A DNA stretch of 64,000 nucleotides. Origin: Ophioderma brevispina. Taxonomy: Eukaryota; Echinodermata; Ophiuroidea; Amphilepidida; Ophiodermatidae. The first letter of the stretch is position 1. The number at the start of each line of letters is the position of its first letter. The position numbers and the translations under genes are program-made. Positions 23,870-35,316 of the stretch are shown here, piece by piece. The stretch lies in NCBI GenBank assembly GCA_023653785.1, contig JAMKCH010056627.1, positions 29,696 through 93,695 of the forward strand, written 5' to 3'. Under the pieces are notes generated by a model, which did not search any database, had not been told where the DNA came from, and saw only the letters and a program-made list of their open reading frames with translations.

Positions 23870-25193
23870 ATATGGTACAGTTTCCTTCGAAAACAATACG
23901 GAATATAATCAGTAACAATTTCTTTTATGGCATTGAATGCAGAGCATAAAGAAGGATTCCAATACGGTATACAAATGTTCTTTCCTAAATAATTCAATGG
24001 ACATGTAGGCTACGCTATAATAATTGTGAGAGAAATGTTTCTGGAAATATTCCTCATTGTCCTCTTTAATATCTACGTGGAACCCACAGAAATTGCCTTT
24101 TTAATTTTTACAAAGCAAAGCAAAATGTCACAGGTTTCTTCAGTGCTACAAATATTTTGGAATGTCTTCGAAGTTTAGTTTTATGAAAAAAATAAGTTTA
24201 CAAGCTTTCCGTATACATATGAAGCTATAATGAATAGGTAAACAGCCACCTTCTTTCGTAAAAATAAGACAAAATAAACTTGTTTAAATAGTTTAGTCCT
24301 GTATGCCCTCTATTCAACTCTATACATGTCTATAATTGATTATTTCGTGCAGAAAGTACATGAATGAATAACCAAAAGTTCAACCAGACATATACTACGT
24401 GAATCAAAAAAAATTGTGCAAGGATTGCAGATGACTTTGACCTTGATAAAATCACCGAATCATAGATTTGTTGCTGTTTTAATAAAGTAAATCTAATATA
24501 CTTCCAAAAATTAAAGAAATTGACTGAAAATAGCCAGATATGACACATTCGTTAGCACACCTCTTTTTCCTCCATTCCAACAGGATTTATGGGTGTTAAG
24601 CAAGCTTATACGTTAAGGTATGATATAAGGGGTATGGCATATGAAAAGCAATGATGACCCATGCTCTTTTGTTTAATTGATCTACGAATAGCCATAATCT
24701 CTTTTAATGATCTTCAAAAGCAATTGAATGTTCACACAAAATGCCACCCAATTTATCCTGACGTGTAAATGAAAAGGGCTCTAAACACTACTACTGTAAT
24801 CCAGGTATATAGATACAGGCTATGCCAATGAGGGACTAAACTCTTAGCAATATCCTAACAATGGGAAGATCTTGTTTTCTTGCTCTGCAACAGGTGCATT
24901 GGTGTTTTGATTTGTCATATCACATTGGTATAAATACATTCATTGATTAGTCCGTAGCTAAAATAATCAAGAAAATGTAACCTGAATTGCCAATGCATCA
25001 TTATATTGTACATGTACATTCTCACAAACACAAGTTTAAATGTGTGTAAATCCCATATGAATGGAGAAAAAGGGGGTGTGCTTACAAAGCCTGCCATATC
25101 TATCGTACTTTTCAGTCGATTTCTTTCATTTTTTCAACACATAAATTATTTAGATGTGTTTGAAAAAAAAATCTATCGTATAGTGATTGCATT
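23870..25193. other. Unannotated AT-rich interval
   Basis: No recognised gene, RNA or element boundary. Confidence 0.35.
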
Positions 25194-25450
25194 AAGGTCA
25201 ACTTCATCTGTGGGTTCGAGCCCCGCTGTCCACTTTAACTCACTTGCCTCTCTCCACCCAGGAGTATAAATGGGTACCGGCAAATGCTGGAATGCAAAAT
25301 AGACTCGCTGTGCGGGAGGAGTGGAGAATCCCACCCCCAACCCTATGCCCCCCCCCCCCCCACACACACACACACAGCAACATTATACGAGGGAGTCTGG
25401 CCCAACGCCAAAGACAGAGAGATGGGCGCTCCGTCTGCGGGCACACTATT
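25194..25450 (+). mobile_element. tRNA-derived SINE, 5'-truncated copy
   Basis: The B-box-like GGGTTCGAGCCCCGCTG, then ATAAATGGGTACCGGCA, AGACTCGCTGT, AACATTATA, GGGAGTCTGGCCCAA and AGAGATGGGC, match the complete copy at 40561-40861. A C-run plus (CA)n is expanded in the middle. The A-box part is missing. Confidence 0.75.
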
Positions 25451-25770
25451 TGCATTATTATTTCATCTTCAGTGCTTGCAGATTTTTTTTTTTTTTGATT
25501 CACGTAGTATGACAAAAATGTTGACACAAACAAATAGTCAGATCAACACATCAGCAAGATAATACCTCTGCAGAGATAATAATGCTAGGCCAGAAATTGC
25601 TCTTTAGTCCCGGTGAACGTTTAAATTTGACGTCAAAAATTAGAGGGTTTATCACAGATTGCTGTATCAAGTTTCGAAATATCGAGAGAGGAGAACGTCT
25701 TGAAAATGTTGCAATGGTTGTGCTCGTAAGCTTTAAAATAGGTATGGATTGCTTATTACGGCCTATAGCT

Positions 25771-26830
25771 TTAAGGGGTGGTCTACGTTTTTTGACCCAA
25801 TTTTTGATTGCAAATTCTTGACTTTACCAATAGGTTACATATGCATGTTGTATATCATATTGTAGCCCATGTTGAAAAGTTTTAAAAAATGGGAATTATT
25901 TTGATCTTGTTGCCATGGAAACTGAAAAGGGGGCCGATGATTGGACCTAAACACGGGAACAACGTAACTGCTTACCGGTAACTTGCATTTACACCAAACT
26001 TGGGTAGAAGAGGCATGGGTACAATGCGCAGAAAACCATGAAGCCGGATTTTTGATATGGTTGCCATGGCAACCAGGAGCTGACCAATCAGGAAACTTTA
26101 TGCCATAATTCAAAATTGAAGACCTAATTCAAAAATCCGGCTTCATGGTTTCACAGCCCTTTGGATGCTTAATATCTGTGCCAAATTTCATGTGTGTACG
26201 ACCTTTCGTTTTTGAGTTACGTTCGTTCCCGTTTCATAAAATCCCGATTTTCACCATTTGAGATATTGAGCAAAACGTAATCGAAAATAATAAAAATTGC
26301 AAAAAAAATATTAATTTGGCCCAAAACCTGGAAATAATTGTTCATTTATTTTAAAAAATAAATTATTACATTTTTTGAGTGCATTTTGGTGCCAATAGGG
26401 GATGATCTAATGGGTTAAATTAATTTTTTTAAATAATCGCTTAAATATCACTGGGTGAGTGATAATAAAGAAATACATAAGAAATGCTGTCGAGCTGAAA
26501 ATTTCGAGTTGGTTTGATGCAAAATGAATTAATTTAATGTTTTAATGAATTAATTTTGAAAAAGCTTGTAATATGTGGTCATAATAATTAGAAATTATAT
26601 TTGCTTAAAAACCACAGGGTGAGCACTTTTTACATACAAATGTATACAAAAATGCATCGAAGTGTGAGACTGGATGCTTAAATCGAGCATCAAATTTGAA
26701 CGGAATGTCCTATTTACCTCAAACAAAAAGCAAATGAAAGCTGAAATGTTACACGTTCCTATCATGCTATAATCTCAATTATGCTAGTAGACTCGTTTCT
26801 TCAATTTGAAAACATAGACCCACCCCTTAA
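25771..26830. mobile_element. TTAA-flanked element, family E (1060 bp), carrying X-box palindromes
   Basis: The ends are TTAAGGGGTGG-TCTA and its inverse, TAGACCCACCCCTTAA. Inside is a second inverted repeat with perfect 23-bp arms (26033-26055 and 26129-26151) around GGTTGCCATGGCAACC. No transposase: short frames only. piggyBac or Kolobok mobilisation is inferred from TTAA. Confidence 0.8.
26059..26074. promoter_or_regulatory. Perfect RFX X-box palindrome
   Basis: GGTTGCCATGGCAACC contains GTTGCCATGGCAAC, the full two-half-site RFX-family consensus. A one-mismatch version, GTTGCCATGGAAAC, lies at 25909-25922. Both lie in the TTAA element, so any function would be element-borne. Binding is inference. 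Confidence 0.55.
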
Positions 26831-27159
26831 TATAGACAAAAAAACGTTCAAGGTCATCCTTTTCAGATTGCTCTCATTTTTAAAAAAATCTGTGGCAAAT
26901 TGTTCGTCTTGTCAAACCATAACAGAAAATTTATATTGACTATGTTTGACTCTTCATATGTAATTTAGGGTAATCCTCAATATACCTTGTTAAATTTATT
27001 TGCTTTCTAGGTATTCGCTCGTACAAACAAGAGTCATATATAGAAAGTGCAATCAAATATATTTTCTGATCTCAAAGCAGGGGAAGAGTTCGGCAACCTT
27101 AACGTTGTCTCTTTGTTAGAATCTGATTGGATTGTAAAAATCTTCCTGGATTCAACAAA
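26831..27159. other. Unannotated interval
   Basis: No feature recognised between the TTAA element and the LINE. Confidence 0.35.
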
Positions 27160-30100
27160 TGTCGACCAAGCCACCAAATGAGCGTTAAGATGGTTATTCA
27201 GCACCGGAGCAGCGACCCGGCACGCAGCTACGCGTCCTTTTCAGGACGGGTGGCTCCTGTCATCGAAGGTAACGTCGTCACTGTTCTGTATTAAACTGAA
27301 TATTGAAGCTCACCAATGCCAAAATGACCATCATTGAGCAACTAGTTTACCTCATGAAACACAGCCAGTCAGCCAATACATTGTTGCTCCAACATTTATG
27401 CCAAGCCGCTTTTACTCCTAGTAGCCATCATGGCCTGGCAACCTTTGTAAAGAAAGACATTCAATGGGATCCAGGCTTTCTCGACCAGAATCCATGCCGG
27501 AAGGCTTGCCGTTATGATCCAAGATAGGCCTACCATCATAGTAAACATTTACAACCCCCATCGGTGCACCTGGCCAATGCCACCCTAACGTGCTTCAAAG
27601 CGCCATGTCTGTATGCAGGAGATGTTAACTTCCAACATACGGACTGATGATACGCCAGATGTTCACAAGACGGGATATGCCTCAACAACTGGGTCTCCGC
27701 GAACGACATAACCCTTAAACAACCCGAATCCGATAGCGTCCATTCAGGACAATGGAATACAGGGTCAAACCTAGCCCTCGCCTTAGCAAGTACTACCATG
27801 GGCAACCAGACTCCGCTCCGACAAGTCTATTATAGAGAGGTTTCCAAGATCACAACACAGACCCTCTCTCATCACATCACCATCCATTTTCAAACCAGTG
27901 AAGCACTGAAATTTTCGCAATGCTGATTGAGTAAATGAACAACTGATAAATTAAAAAAAAAACTAATATAGGGCCCTCAAGCCTTCCCTAACCAAACAGC
28001 GATGATCTGGAAGTGTCTTACAATGCCTATTTCAACCTATTCATCAACGCAGCCAAACATGGATTCCAGAAGAGTTACATTCCGTGCTGGGACGATGATT
28101 GTCCGGCTTTATGCAATAACCACAACGAAGGTAAACAGACGAGGAATTACAATCAACTGCCTCAACTCTGCTGACACGCCGTGATGAGAAGCGCCAGAAA
28201 CGATGGGCTGAAACTGTTGAGTCAATTGACTTCACTTGGCACACCGTCAGCAAACTCACAGGCAGGTCTACTCCATCCTCGGAAACCTGACCAGTTAGTG
28301 CCAATGCAATTGCATCACAGCCGATCCAGAATGACAGATTTAAAACCCGGACCAACGGAAGCTACCAGGCTCTGGAAGTCAGACGGTCAGAATGTGGACC
28401 TATCCGACCCTTTCACACCAGATGAAATTGCGTCAGCCGTAAAACTCCTGAAAGGCGGTAAGGCTCTTGGACCCGATGTCATTCATCCCGAGTTCCTATT
28501 TCATGTTGGCAACAATGTCACTCACTGGTTTCGCCTCTTCCTGTCATCCTCCATCAAATTCTGAAAAATTCCGAAGATCTGGCGCAGTGCATTTGTGAAG
28601 GCGCGCCCAAAGCCTAAAAGACCCAAAGACTACCCGAAGAGCTATCGACCAATTTCCCTGATGTGCATTCCATACAAGCTTCTGGAACGTTTGATCCACG
28701 CAGGGGTCAATCACATGAACAGGAAGGCTTTCGCCAGGGCAGGTCAACTGTGGATCAGGTTGCCCTCTTCACTCAGGACATCAAGGACTCTTTTGAGAAA
28801 CAGGCGAAGGCATGTTGGGGCATGCAGGGGATCTCACGACTGCCTATGACACCGTGTGGCACAGGGGAGTCACCGTTAAACTCCTTCGACTGATCCCAGA
28901 TAGAAACATGGTCCGCTACATCTTAAACCTGACATCAAACTGGATCTTTGTCTTGAACATGTTGAAGTGAAGACCAGCGATGGCTGATCATGGCCAGCAG
29001 AGCAGACTCCGTCGTCTCAAAATGGAGTCCCGCAGGGGTCTGTGCTGGCCCCTCTGCTTTTCAATATTTACATCTACGACCTCCCTGAAATTTCAGCAAA
29101 GAAGTATAGGCTATGCAGATGACCTGCCCATTCTCATTACTGGCAAGCAGTCACAGTAGCAGTGGACAAATACTAAGAGGGTCCTCAGCAAGGTCACGGG
29201 CATCTTGTCATTAACATAATACACATTCTAAGGGGTTTACCTGTTGAATTGTGCATTGTGTGGCGGTAATGTGTGCAAATTGAACAGATATTAAGAAAGT
29301 AATGGGTGTTTAGGAAACTTTAGATTTGAATCAATTGTTAAAGCTACTAATTACTCAATAAATGGCAGGTGTGATCCTCTTAGCTTAGTTCAATGAAATG
29401 AATGGAATGTTCTTCCAATTGTGTTATTTATAAAATCTCCACAAGACGAGGAGAGTGAAGAAAAATTGTATCTGTTGTATCAATACACATTTGGGTCTGG
29501 AGAAAAGAGGAAAAAAGTCTGGTTACTGCTGAATGGAAGCAGCGATGGAAACTGTCAAGCTCACCTCTGAAGATTTTCATAAGAGAGCCAGTGAAATCCT
29601 GTCCAGAATCTGATGTTCCACGCCTAGCTTGGATAAAACTCCGGGGGGACACTCCCATCTTGGAAGCCACGCGTATGTAAGGCTGTTAAGACCCCCCCCC
29701 TTTTTCAGCATCGTTGTCACCCAAAGACCCCATATTTTTTTTTAAATTTCACCCAAAGACCCCATATTTTGTGAAAATTTTACCACTGTCACCCAAAGAC
29801 CCCCTATTTTTGGAGAAAATTTTCACCCGAAAACGTTCATTTTTTAGAAAATTGCACAAATATCTCACCCAAAGACCCCTTTTTTCGAAAATGTTACCTA
29901 TTTGTCACTCTGAAAGCCCCTATTTTGGGGCAATTTGGCTGTCTCTCACCCAAAGACCCCCTATTTTTTCCAGTCCTCTGTCACCGAATGCCCCAGGGTT
30001 TGGAAGTGCGAGCCTTTCACCCTTAGCCATTCTTAGGTGAGGGCCCCCCCCCCCCCCCGGAGATAAAACTCAACCGCTTGCCCACAGAAGTGGCCCACTT

Positions 30101-30335
30101 CAAACACACCATGCACCTATAGGGTTTTCTCGGAGTCCAATTTGTAAGTCTTGAACAGACAGCAGACCACATCATCAATGCATGTCGCCTCCACCGTCCT
30201 TCACATGCCCTAGGTCTGGCTGAAGCTGATGACTCCACAAAGAATTGACTGCTGAATTACTCGTTTGTGGCATACGGTAGAAGAGAAGAAGATACAGCCA
30301 CTTTGACACCAATTTGAATAAAACCGGAGCATCCT
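27160..30335 (+). mobile_element. Degenerate LINE, copy 2 (same family as 16795-19740)
   Basis: Endonuclease remnants include HHGLATFVKKDIQWD near 27430-27470, CLYAGDVNF near 27605-27635 and a following SDSVHSGQWNTGSN. RT remnants include ALGPDVIHPEFL near 28470, FRQGRSTVDQVALFTQDI near 28730-28785, and NGVPQGSVLAPLLFNIYI from 29021. The catalytic YADD is still spelled at 29112-29123, but a one-base shift separates it from the preceding motif. The C-terminal remnant QTADHIINACRLH lies at about 30155-30193. Two stretches do not belong: about 29210-29640 and the minisatellite at 29690-30057. Dead copy. Confidence 0.85.
29690..30057 (+). repeat. Minisatellite (about 35-45-bp units) inserted in the LINE reading frame
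   Basis: Eight or so units contain CACCCAAAGACCCC followed by a T/A-rich spacer (TATTTT, GAAAATTTT). It is bounded by C-runs at 29692-29700 and 30042-30058. LINE coding sense is found on both sides. The open frame through it (SPKDP repeats) is incidental. Confidence 0.75.
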
Positions 30336-30701
30336 GAAATGTTAATTATCTGCTAATAAGGCAAACTATTATTGTTTTAATCTCGAACAAGACAAACTAG
30401 AATTTGGCGGTTCTAGGCTTTCGCGCTCACTATATTCAATAATCCACGGGCCGAGCAAATTTTCGGTACCCTGAAAGGTGACAAAACGACATTATTATGC
30501 AGTCTCGGTATATTTACCATGGCCAACACAAAAATGGATGATAGCATTTCTGGAATGATATAGCTACAGCCAGGTAGGGGAAAATCAAAGATTACATGGG
30601 GGATTTTTAAATTACTTCAATCATGTTGAAACGCATACCACATTCTTTGTCTGATCATAAGGATTCCAAAAACGTATACTTTGTACTATCTGCGTTTAAG
30701 A
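30331..30701. other. Unannotated interval
   Basis: No feature recognised. Confidence 0.35.
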
Positions 30702-30709
30702 GTTACTAG

Positions 30710-31137
30710 CAGGGGGTAGGACACGGTCTGCTCGATTTGGGCATTGGGGATTTCAAAACGGTAATTTGGGGAACTGCTACGTGCATTTACTATGGCAGTC
30801 TCTGTCCCAGTGACATTAAAAAATCATCTCTTAAACCTTTGTTCAAAAGATCTTAGTAATATCATGATAAATTAAGAAAAAATTATTGGCTTCAAAATCC
30901 GTCGGGGTTAGTGGATTAACCCCGCTGCAAAATAGTGTAATTTCCAATAACGGTCATTTAGATTTAGATATTTGTGACCAGGCCTAGTCTTTAGTCAAGT
31001 CTGTGTGTAACCGTTCGATATGCGTAAGAGCGCCCTCCTACCGTTAAGTCTTTGAAACAGACTAGCACCCGGAAGATGATGCCGTTTTGAATTTGCTGTT
31101 GCTGTTAGGTTGGCATGTCCTACCCCCCCCCCCCCCG
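30710..31137. mobile_element. hAT-like non-autonomous element with perfect 8-bp target duplication
   Basis: The left end CAGGGGGTAGGACA and right end TGTCCTACCCCC (then extra C) are inverted. GTTACTAG flanks both sides (30702-30709 and 31138-31145). The right end has grown into a 14-base C-run. Other copies are at 248-366 (fragment) and 39442-40045. Confidence 0.85.
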
Positions 31138-31311
31138 GTTACTAGGTAAAAGCAAGTAGGTAAAAAGGGACGATTTCAGTTGCACATAGGTCAAAATTTA
31201 CGGTTGCTTCAATTTGGTAAGAAGTGGTGGAAATTGTTGGTGGAGCTGATAGGATTAAAAGAAATCGGCCGTGATACGTTTGCGATGTAACCATCTTTCC
31301 GTGCTACAACG

Positions 31312-32210
31312 CTGGGGATAACTTACTTCCTTCACTAAAATTTAAAAAATATTATGTAAACCAGGAAAAGCTGTATCCCCAAATGAAAAGATTGCACATT
31401 ATTTAGAAAAATGAATAAAACGTCAACTCAATTTACTTCCAGAATGTCAGTGACCAATATGTACACGTAAACTGAAGCGAACAATAGAGCTAATTGTATT
31501 CAACAATCAACCTAAACATTTCGGATCTTTTTCTCATCAGGGTATGCAGGTCCATTGTTACTGCCCACACTGTTGAAAAGATTTCAAGCTGTCTCAGGTG
31601 TTATTACTTCCCCGTATTGAGCTCTAGTATCTGTTCATAACATAAAGGGCAACATACTCATCTCGTTCATGATTTTTAAAATTGTAGGTCGCTGAATACC
31701 ATTGGCTTTCTTGGTAAATTGTATAGAAATAGGGTTTTAAAGACAAAAACTTGTGGATTTAGGTTATGCACAAATTAGGTCAGCCCTTGCTATGGGCTTT
31801 TCTTTGATGAATTTTGTCCCTTTACATTTTCTTTTCGAAAAAAAAAATATTAATCATATGGTCAAAGTTAATGAAACACACAAAAGAATCTCAAGATTTC
31901 TTTTATCGCGAACGAGGAAAGGGCAAAACATTCGAAGTCTGCTCAACTGCGTGCACAATAACAATGGACCAGATGTAAAAGCATGTGAAGTGTGTTCCGG
32001 ACCGATTATTGAGTATCATTAGCCCCATTGTTCACTTGAGCATGTTGAGGTTATGTATATCCATTGGTCACTGATATTCTAGAAATAAATTGAGTTGGCA
32101 TTTTATTCATTTTTCTAAATAATGTGCACCCCTTTCATGTGGGGACAAAGCTTTTCCTGGTTAAAATAATATTGTTTTAATTTTAGTGAAGGAAATAAGT
32201 AATCCCCAGG
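31312..32210. mobile_element. Fold-back element with about 140-bp inverted arms (899 bp)
   Basis: Left arm (31312-31455) blocks CTGGGGATAACTTACTTCC, TTCACTAAAAT, ACCAGGAAAAGCT, TTGCACATTATTTAGAAAAA and TCAGTGACC occur in inverse order and orientation in 32066-32210. The core includes a 89-codon frame (31753-32022) without a known domain. The core shares ACAATAACAATGG and GTGAAGTGT with the fold-back at 36995-38164, so the two are related. Confidence 0.8.
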
Positions 32211-32422
32211 TCAGGAGCACGAATATTTAATTAAAAGGCCAACATTGTATCATGTACCATAGCCTAAAATAGTTTTGACCAGCAGAGCAGAAAGCGAGCA
32301 GAGGGCAAGTCAACGTCTGTTGCATTCTATGACCCATGACCTGTTTTGCCACATGTCGCGGTAACTATAAGCAGATAGTGCAAACTATTCTTTATTTCAA
32401 TCATTTTAACCAGGGGAATGAC

Positions 32423-32600
32423 TTGCGTCATTTCTTACCAAAATCAGAGCGACTTAAATTTTGCCCCTGTTGCGTCATTTCTTACCAAAATCAGAGCGAC
32501 CTTAAATTTTCTTACCAAAATCAGAGCGGGGGGGAATTAAATTTATGCCCTGTTGCGTTCAGTAAGTACCAAAATCAGAGCGACTTAAATTTTGCCCCTG
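32423..32600 (+). repeat. Short tandem repeat, about 47-bp unit
   Basis: Four copies of TACCAAAATCAGAGCG followed by ACTTAAATTTTGCCCCTG, with partial units and a G insertion. The frame through it repeats YQNQSDL, but no protein is implied. Confidence 0.7.
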
Positions 32601-33053
32601 TAAAAAAAATTGACTAGGTTTTTTTTCCTTTGCAGTTTTCAACTACTTTTATCTGTGAAATAGTAGTCTGTGATCGTACAAAACTACCTTTTTAAAAACT
32701 TATGAGCCGACGAACAATTATGCTGTGCTTTTCAAAATGATGGGATTGGATTGTTTTTAAAAATGTTGACCTGTATAATCCTTGATTATCCCTACCTGGT
32801 TATAGCTACTATTTCCAAAATGCTATCATGCACTTTTCGCAAATAACAACTTTTTGGATGACTTTTTTTTACAGTACACTGCAAAAAGTGCTTAGAAATT
32901 AAACACTTTTCTTAAATCACTGAATTTACTTGTAGATTAGAATGGCGGGTACGCATCAGAAATGATCTAGCATACTGCTGTCTTGTCCGTGTTATGTCTG
33001 TACCAGTATACCGGATCGCACACTACTGGGCTATGTTAACAGCCCGTTTATCG

Positions 33054-33596
33054 GGGCGGCCTGGGTAGCTTAGTGTTTAGAGCATTTACCTTGTGTGCGA
33101 AAGGTCCGAGTTCAATTCCCTAACCCCCGGAGTGCGTGGATGTCCAGGATGTTTTCCAGGGTGTTCACGTTAGGCATAGTTGTTGTATGTCCATGTTAAT
33201 AATTGTTCACTATGTTTCTAGTATGCGATGCGTGCTTTCTTCTCCACTTTGAATTTGCTAGAGTGAGTCGGTGTATATTCCTGTGATTGTGCTCTTTCTG
33301 TGAAAAATGTATTTACCTTGAGTGCGTTGATTAAAGGCGCTTCCATCGAGAAAATATATATTATAGCGTCCCAGAATTGAAGACAGTAGTCAAGATATTA
33401 GGCCTCTTCAGGTGATAAAATTCCTGAAGGAGGCTGATTTGTTTAAATATGTTAACTTTTAACTGTTTGTGACTAAACTTTATGTGGTGTATGTTTTATT
33501 AAGGACTAAAGGTTTTGTGTTTTTAATCTTAATGACACGATATACACAATTGTGTTGAGTTGTCGTTAAAACTTGAATACTCACTCACTCACTTCC
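33054..33596 (+). mobile_element. tRNA-derived SINE with (ACTC)n tail
   Basis: The A-box-like TAGCTTAGTGTTTAGAG at about 33066 and B-box-like GGTCCGAGTTCAATTCCC at 33103-33120 give an internal Pol III promoter. The 3' end (AATGACACGATATA, GTGTTGAG, GTCGTTAAAAC, ACTCACTCAC) is shared with 10725-10797. Unusually long body. Confidence 0.7.
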
Positions 33597-33925
33597 CACT
33601 TTGAAATATATATGTTAAGAAATGCGGGCAAGTATCAAAGTAATGGATCTCGTGTACTAGGGTGTATCGTTATAGCTATCCCTCCAGGTGAGCTGCGCTA
33701 ATCTCATACCTACTCTGTATCACTTTTCTAAACACTATTTTGCACCACGTTTTCTAACATTTTTAAAATTTAATTAAAGAATGTTATTATAAAGTCACTT
33801 TTTAGCTAAACATGTTTAAAATCTAACATGTTTAGGGATTTGACAGGTGTTTATAAATTTGGGATATAAGTTTAGGTATTAAATATATGTCAAATCTCTA
33901 AAAACTAATTTGCACCACCTTTCTA

Positions 33926-33945
33926 CACTGTAAAAATTAAGAGTT

Positions 33946-34006
<61 letters not shown>

Positions 34007-34532
34007 AACTTTTTGGTCAAAAGGTGGGCATTTCTTAGACCCTGTCCTATAAATCGCTAAAAAGCATTGAAATTCAGCATCGTTTTTCCCATTTTTTTAA
34101 ATAGAAGCAACTGGACATTTTTAACATAAACGCCTTAACGCTTTTAAAACACTATACATTGCCAGCCGTTAGGAAGAATCAAAACACAAGGTTTAGTAGT
34201 TAAACACCATAAACCAAAGGCATTTAGAAGCTTAACACTATAGTGTTCAAAATTAAACACAAAACGTGTTTATTTTAGTATTTAAACCACTTAGGATAAT
34301 ATGTTTTAAACGCTTAAGGCATTCACGTTAGAAATTCACTTGCTTGATTTAAAAAATGGGAAAAAACCAAGCGCTGCTGAATTTCAATGCTTTAGTGATT
34401 TCTATGAAGCAGTGGTCCAAGAAAAACCCACTTTTTGACCAAAAAGTGGTATTTTTATTTTGGTTGTTTCGTTAAACGCGTCCAGGTGTTTAAAGGTGTT
34501 ACAAAACCTAAACACTTAAAATTTTTACAGTG
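33926..34532. mobile_element. Inner fold-back CACTG element with 50-base A-run
   Basis: The left end CACTGTAAAAATTAAG and the inverse right end CTTAAAATTTTTACAGTG are each flanked by TA. Long inverted arms continue inward: 34004-34110 and 34345-34450 share GGTCAAAA, GCATTGAAATTCAGCA and TTTTTCCCATTTTTTTAAA in inverse. An uninterrupted A-run of about 50 bases lies at 33950-34003. Confidence 0.7.
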
Positions 34533-34683
34533 TAAACACTGTTGTTTGTGCAGTGTAGAGCCAACACTCCAATATATGTTTGACATTTTTGTTGATTTTG
34601 TTTTTCGACCCCCCCCCCCCCCCCCCCACCCCCCCCCCCCCCGTGTCACAGTTTACTGTAAAAGTTACAATTTTTTTGCAGTG

Positions 34684-35110
34684 TAATTTTTGTAAAGGAT
34701 TCTGCGACCCTTAAAAACATAGCAATACCGTCAATTTTGCTGTGTTGGAATCAAATCAAATTTTGGAATGTGTTTGCGATCTTTCATTATGTTGTAATCG
34801 TTTGATGCATGAATTTTTCAGTTTTCACGTCAGCGGTATTTAGTAGACATTGGGGGTAAGTCCGCGGTGACTAAAATTCCTTTAAATATTGGGTGGTGTA
34901 CGCCCATTTTGTGTCTTAGAACAGACGTTAGTCATAGTCATTCAGCGGGAATTTCCCAAGTAACATCAGGTGCTCGTGTATTTTTGCCAACATCAATGTG
35001 CTGCGTGGGAAAGGTGGGGGTACGTTTTGACAACACGAACCACGGAGTGTTCAATATGCCACACGGTGCACTTTCTGACCTAGTATTTTCCCAGGAGTGT
35101 TTTGCCAAAT
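34684..35110. other. Unannotated interval
   Basis: No recognised feature. Weak open frame 34867-35112 without a domain. Confidence 0.35.
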
Positions 35111-35119
35111 AGATGTAAT

Positions 35120-35120
35120 A

Positions 35121-35161
<41 letters not shown>

Positions 35162-35193
35162 TATATATATATTATATATATATATAGATATAT
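35120..35193. repeat. (TA)n microsatellite
   Basis: Alternating T/A over about 74 bases with few interruptions. Confidence 0.9.
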
Positions 35194-35316
35194 AAAACGT
35201 TGCGAAAATGTTAGAAAGTTGACACCATATAAGTTAATTATTACAATTGCAAGAAGTTCAAAATAGAAAAACCGTTGATTTTAATAGGTCCAGTCTAATG
35301 TTCATGCCATGGGGTT

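Larger units (their letters stand above)
32877..34683. mobile_element. CACTG/CAGTG-ended element with nested repeats
   Basis: CACTGCAAAAA at the left and TTTTTGCAGTG at the right are inverted and each is flanked by TA, as in Tc1/mariner-type insertions. The interior holds a SINE (33054-33596), an inner CACTG element (33926-34532) and a long C-run (34609-34642). The assignment of the outer pair is tentative because the ends are short. Confidence 0.4.

Noticed and set aside
29714..30040. 108-codon frame with SPKDP repeats
   Set aside because: Frame through the minisatellite, not a protein gene.
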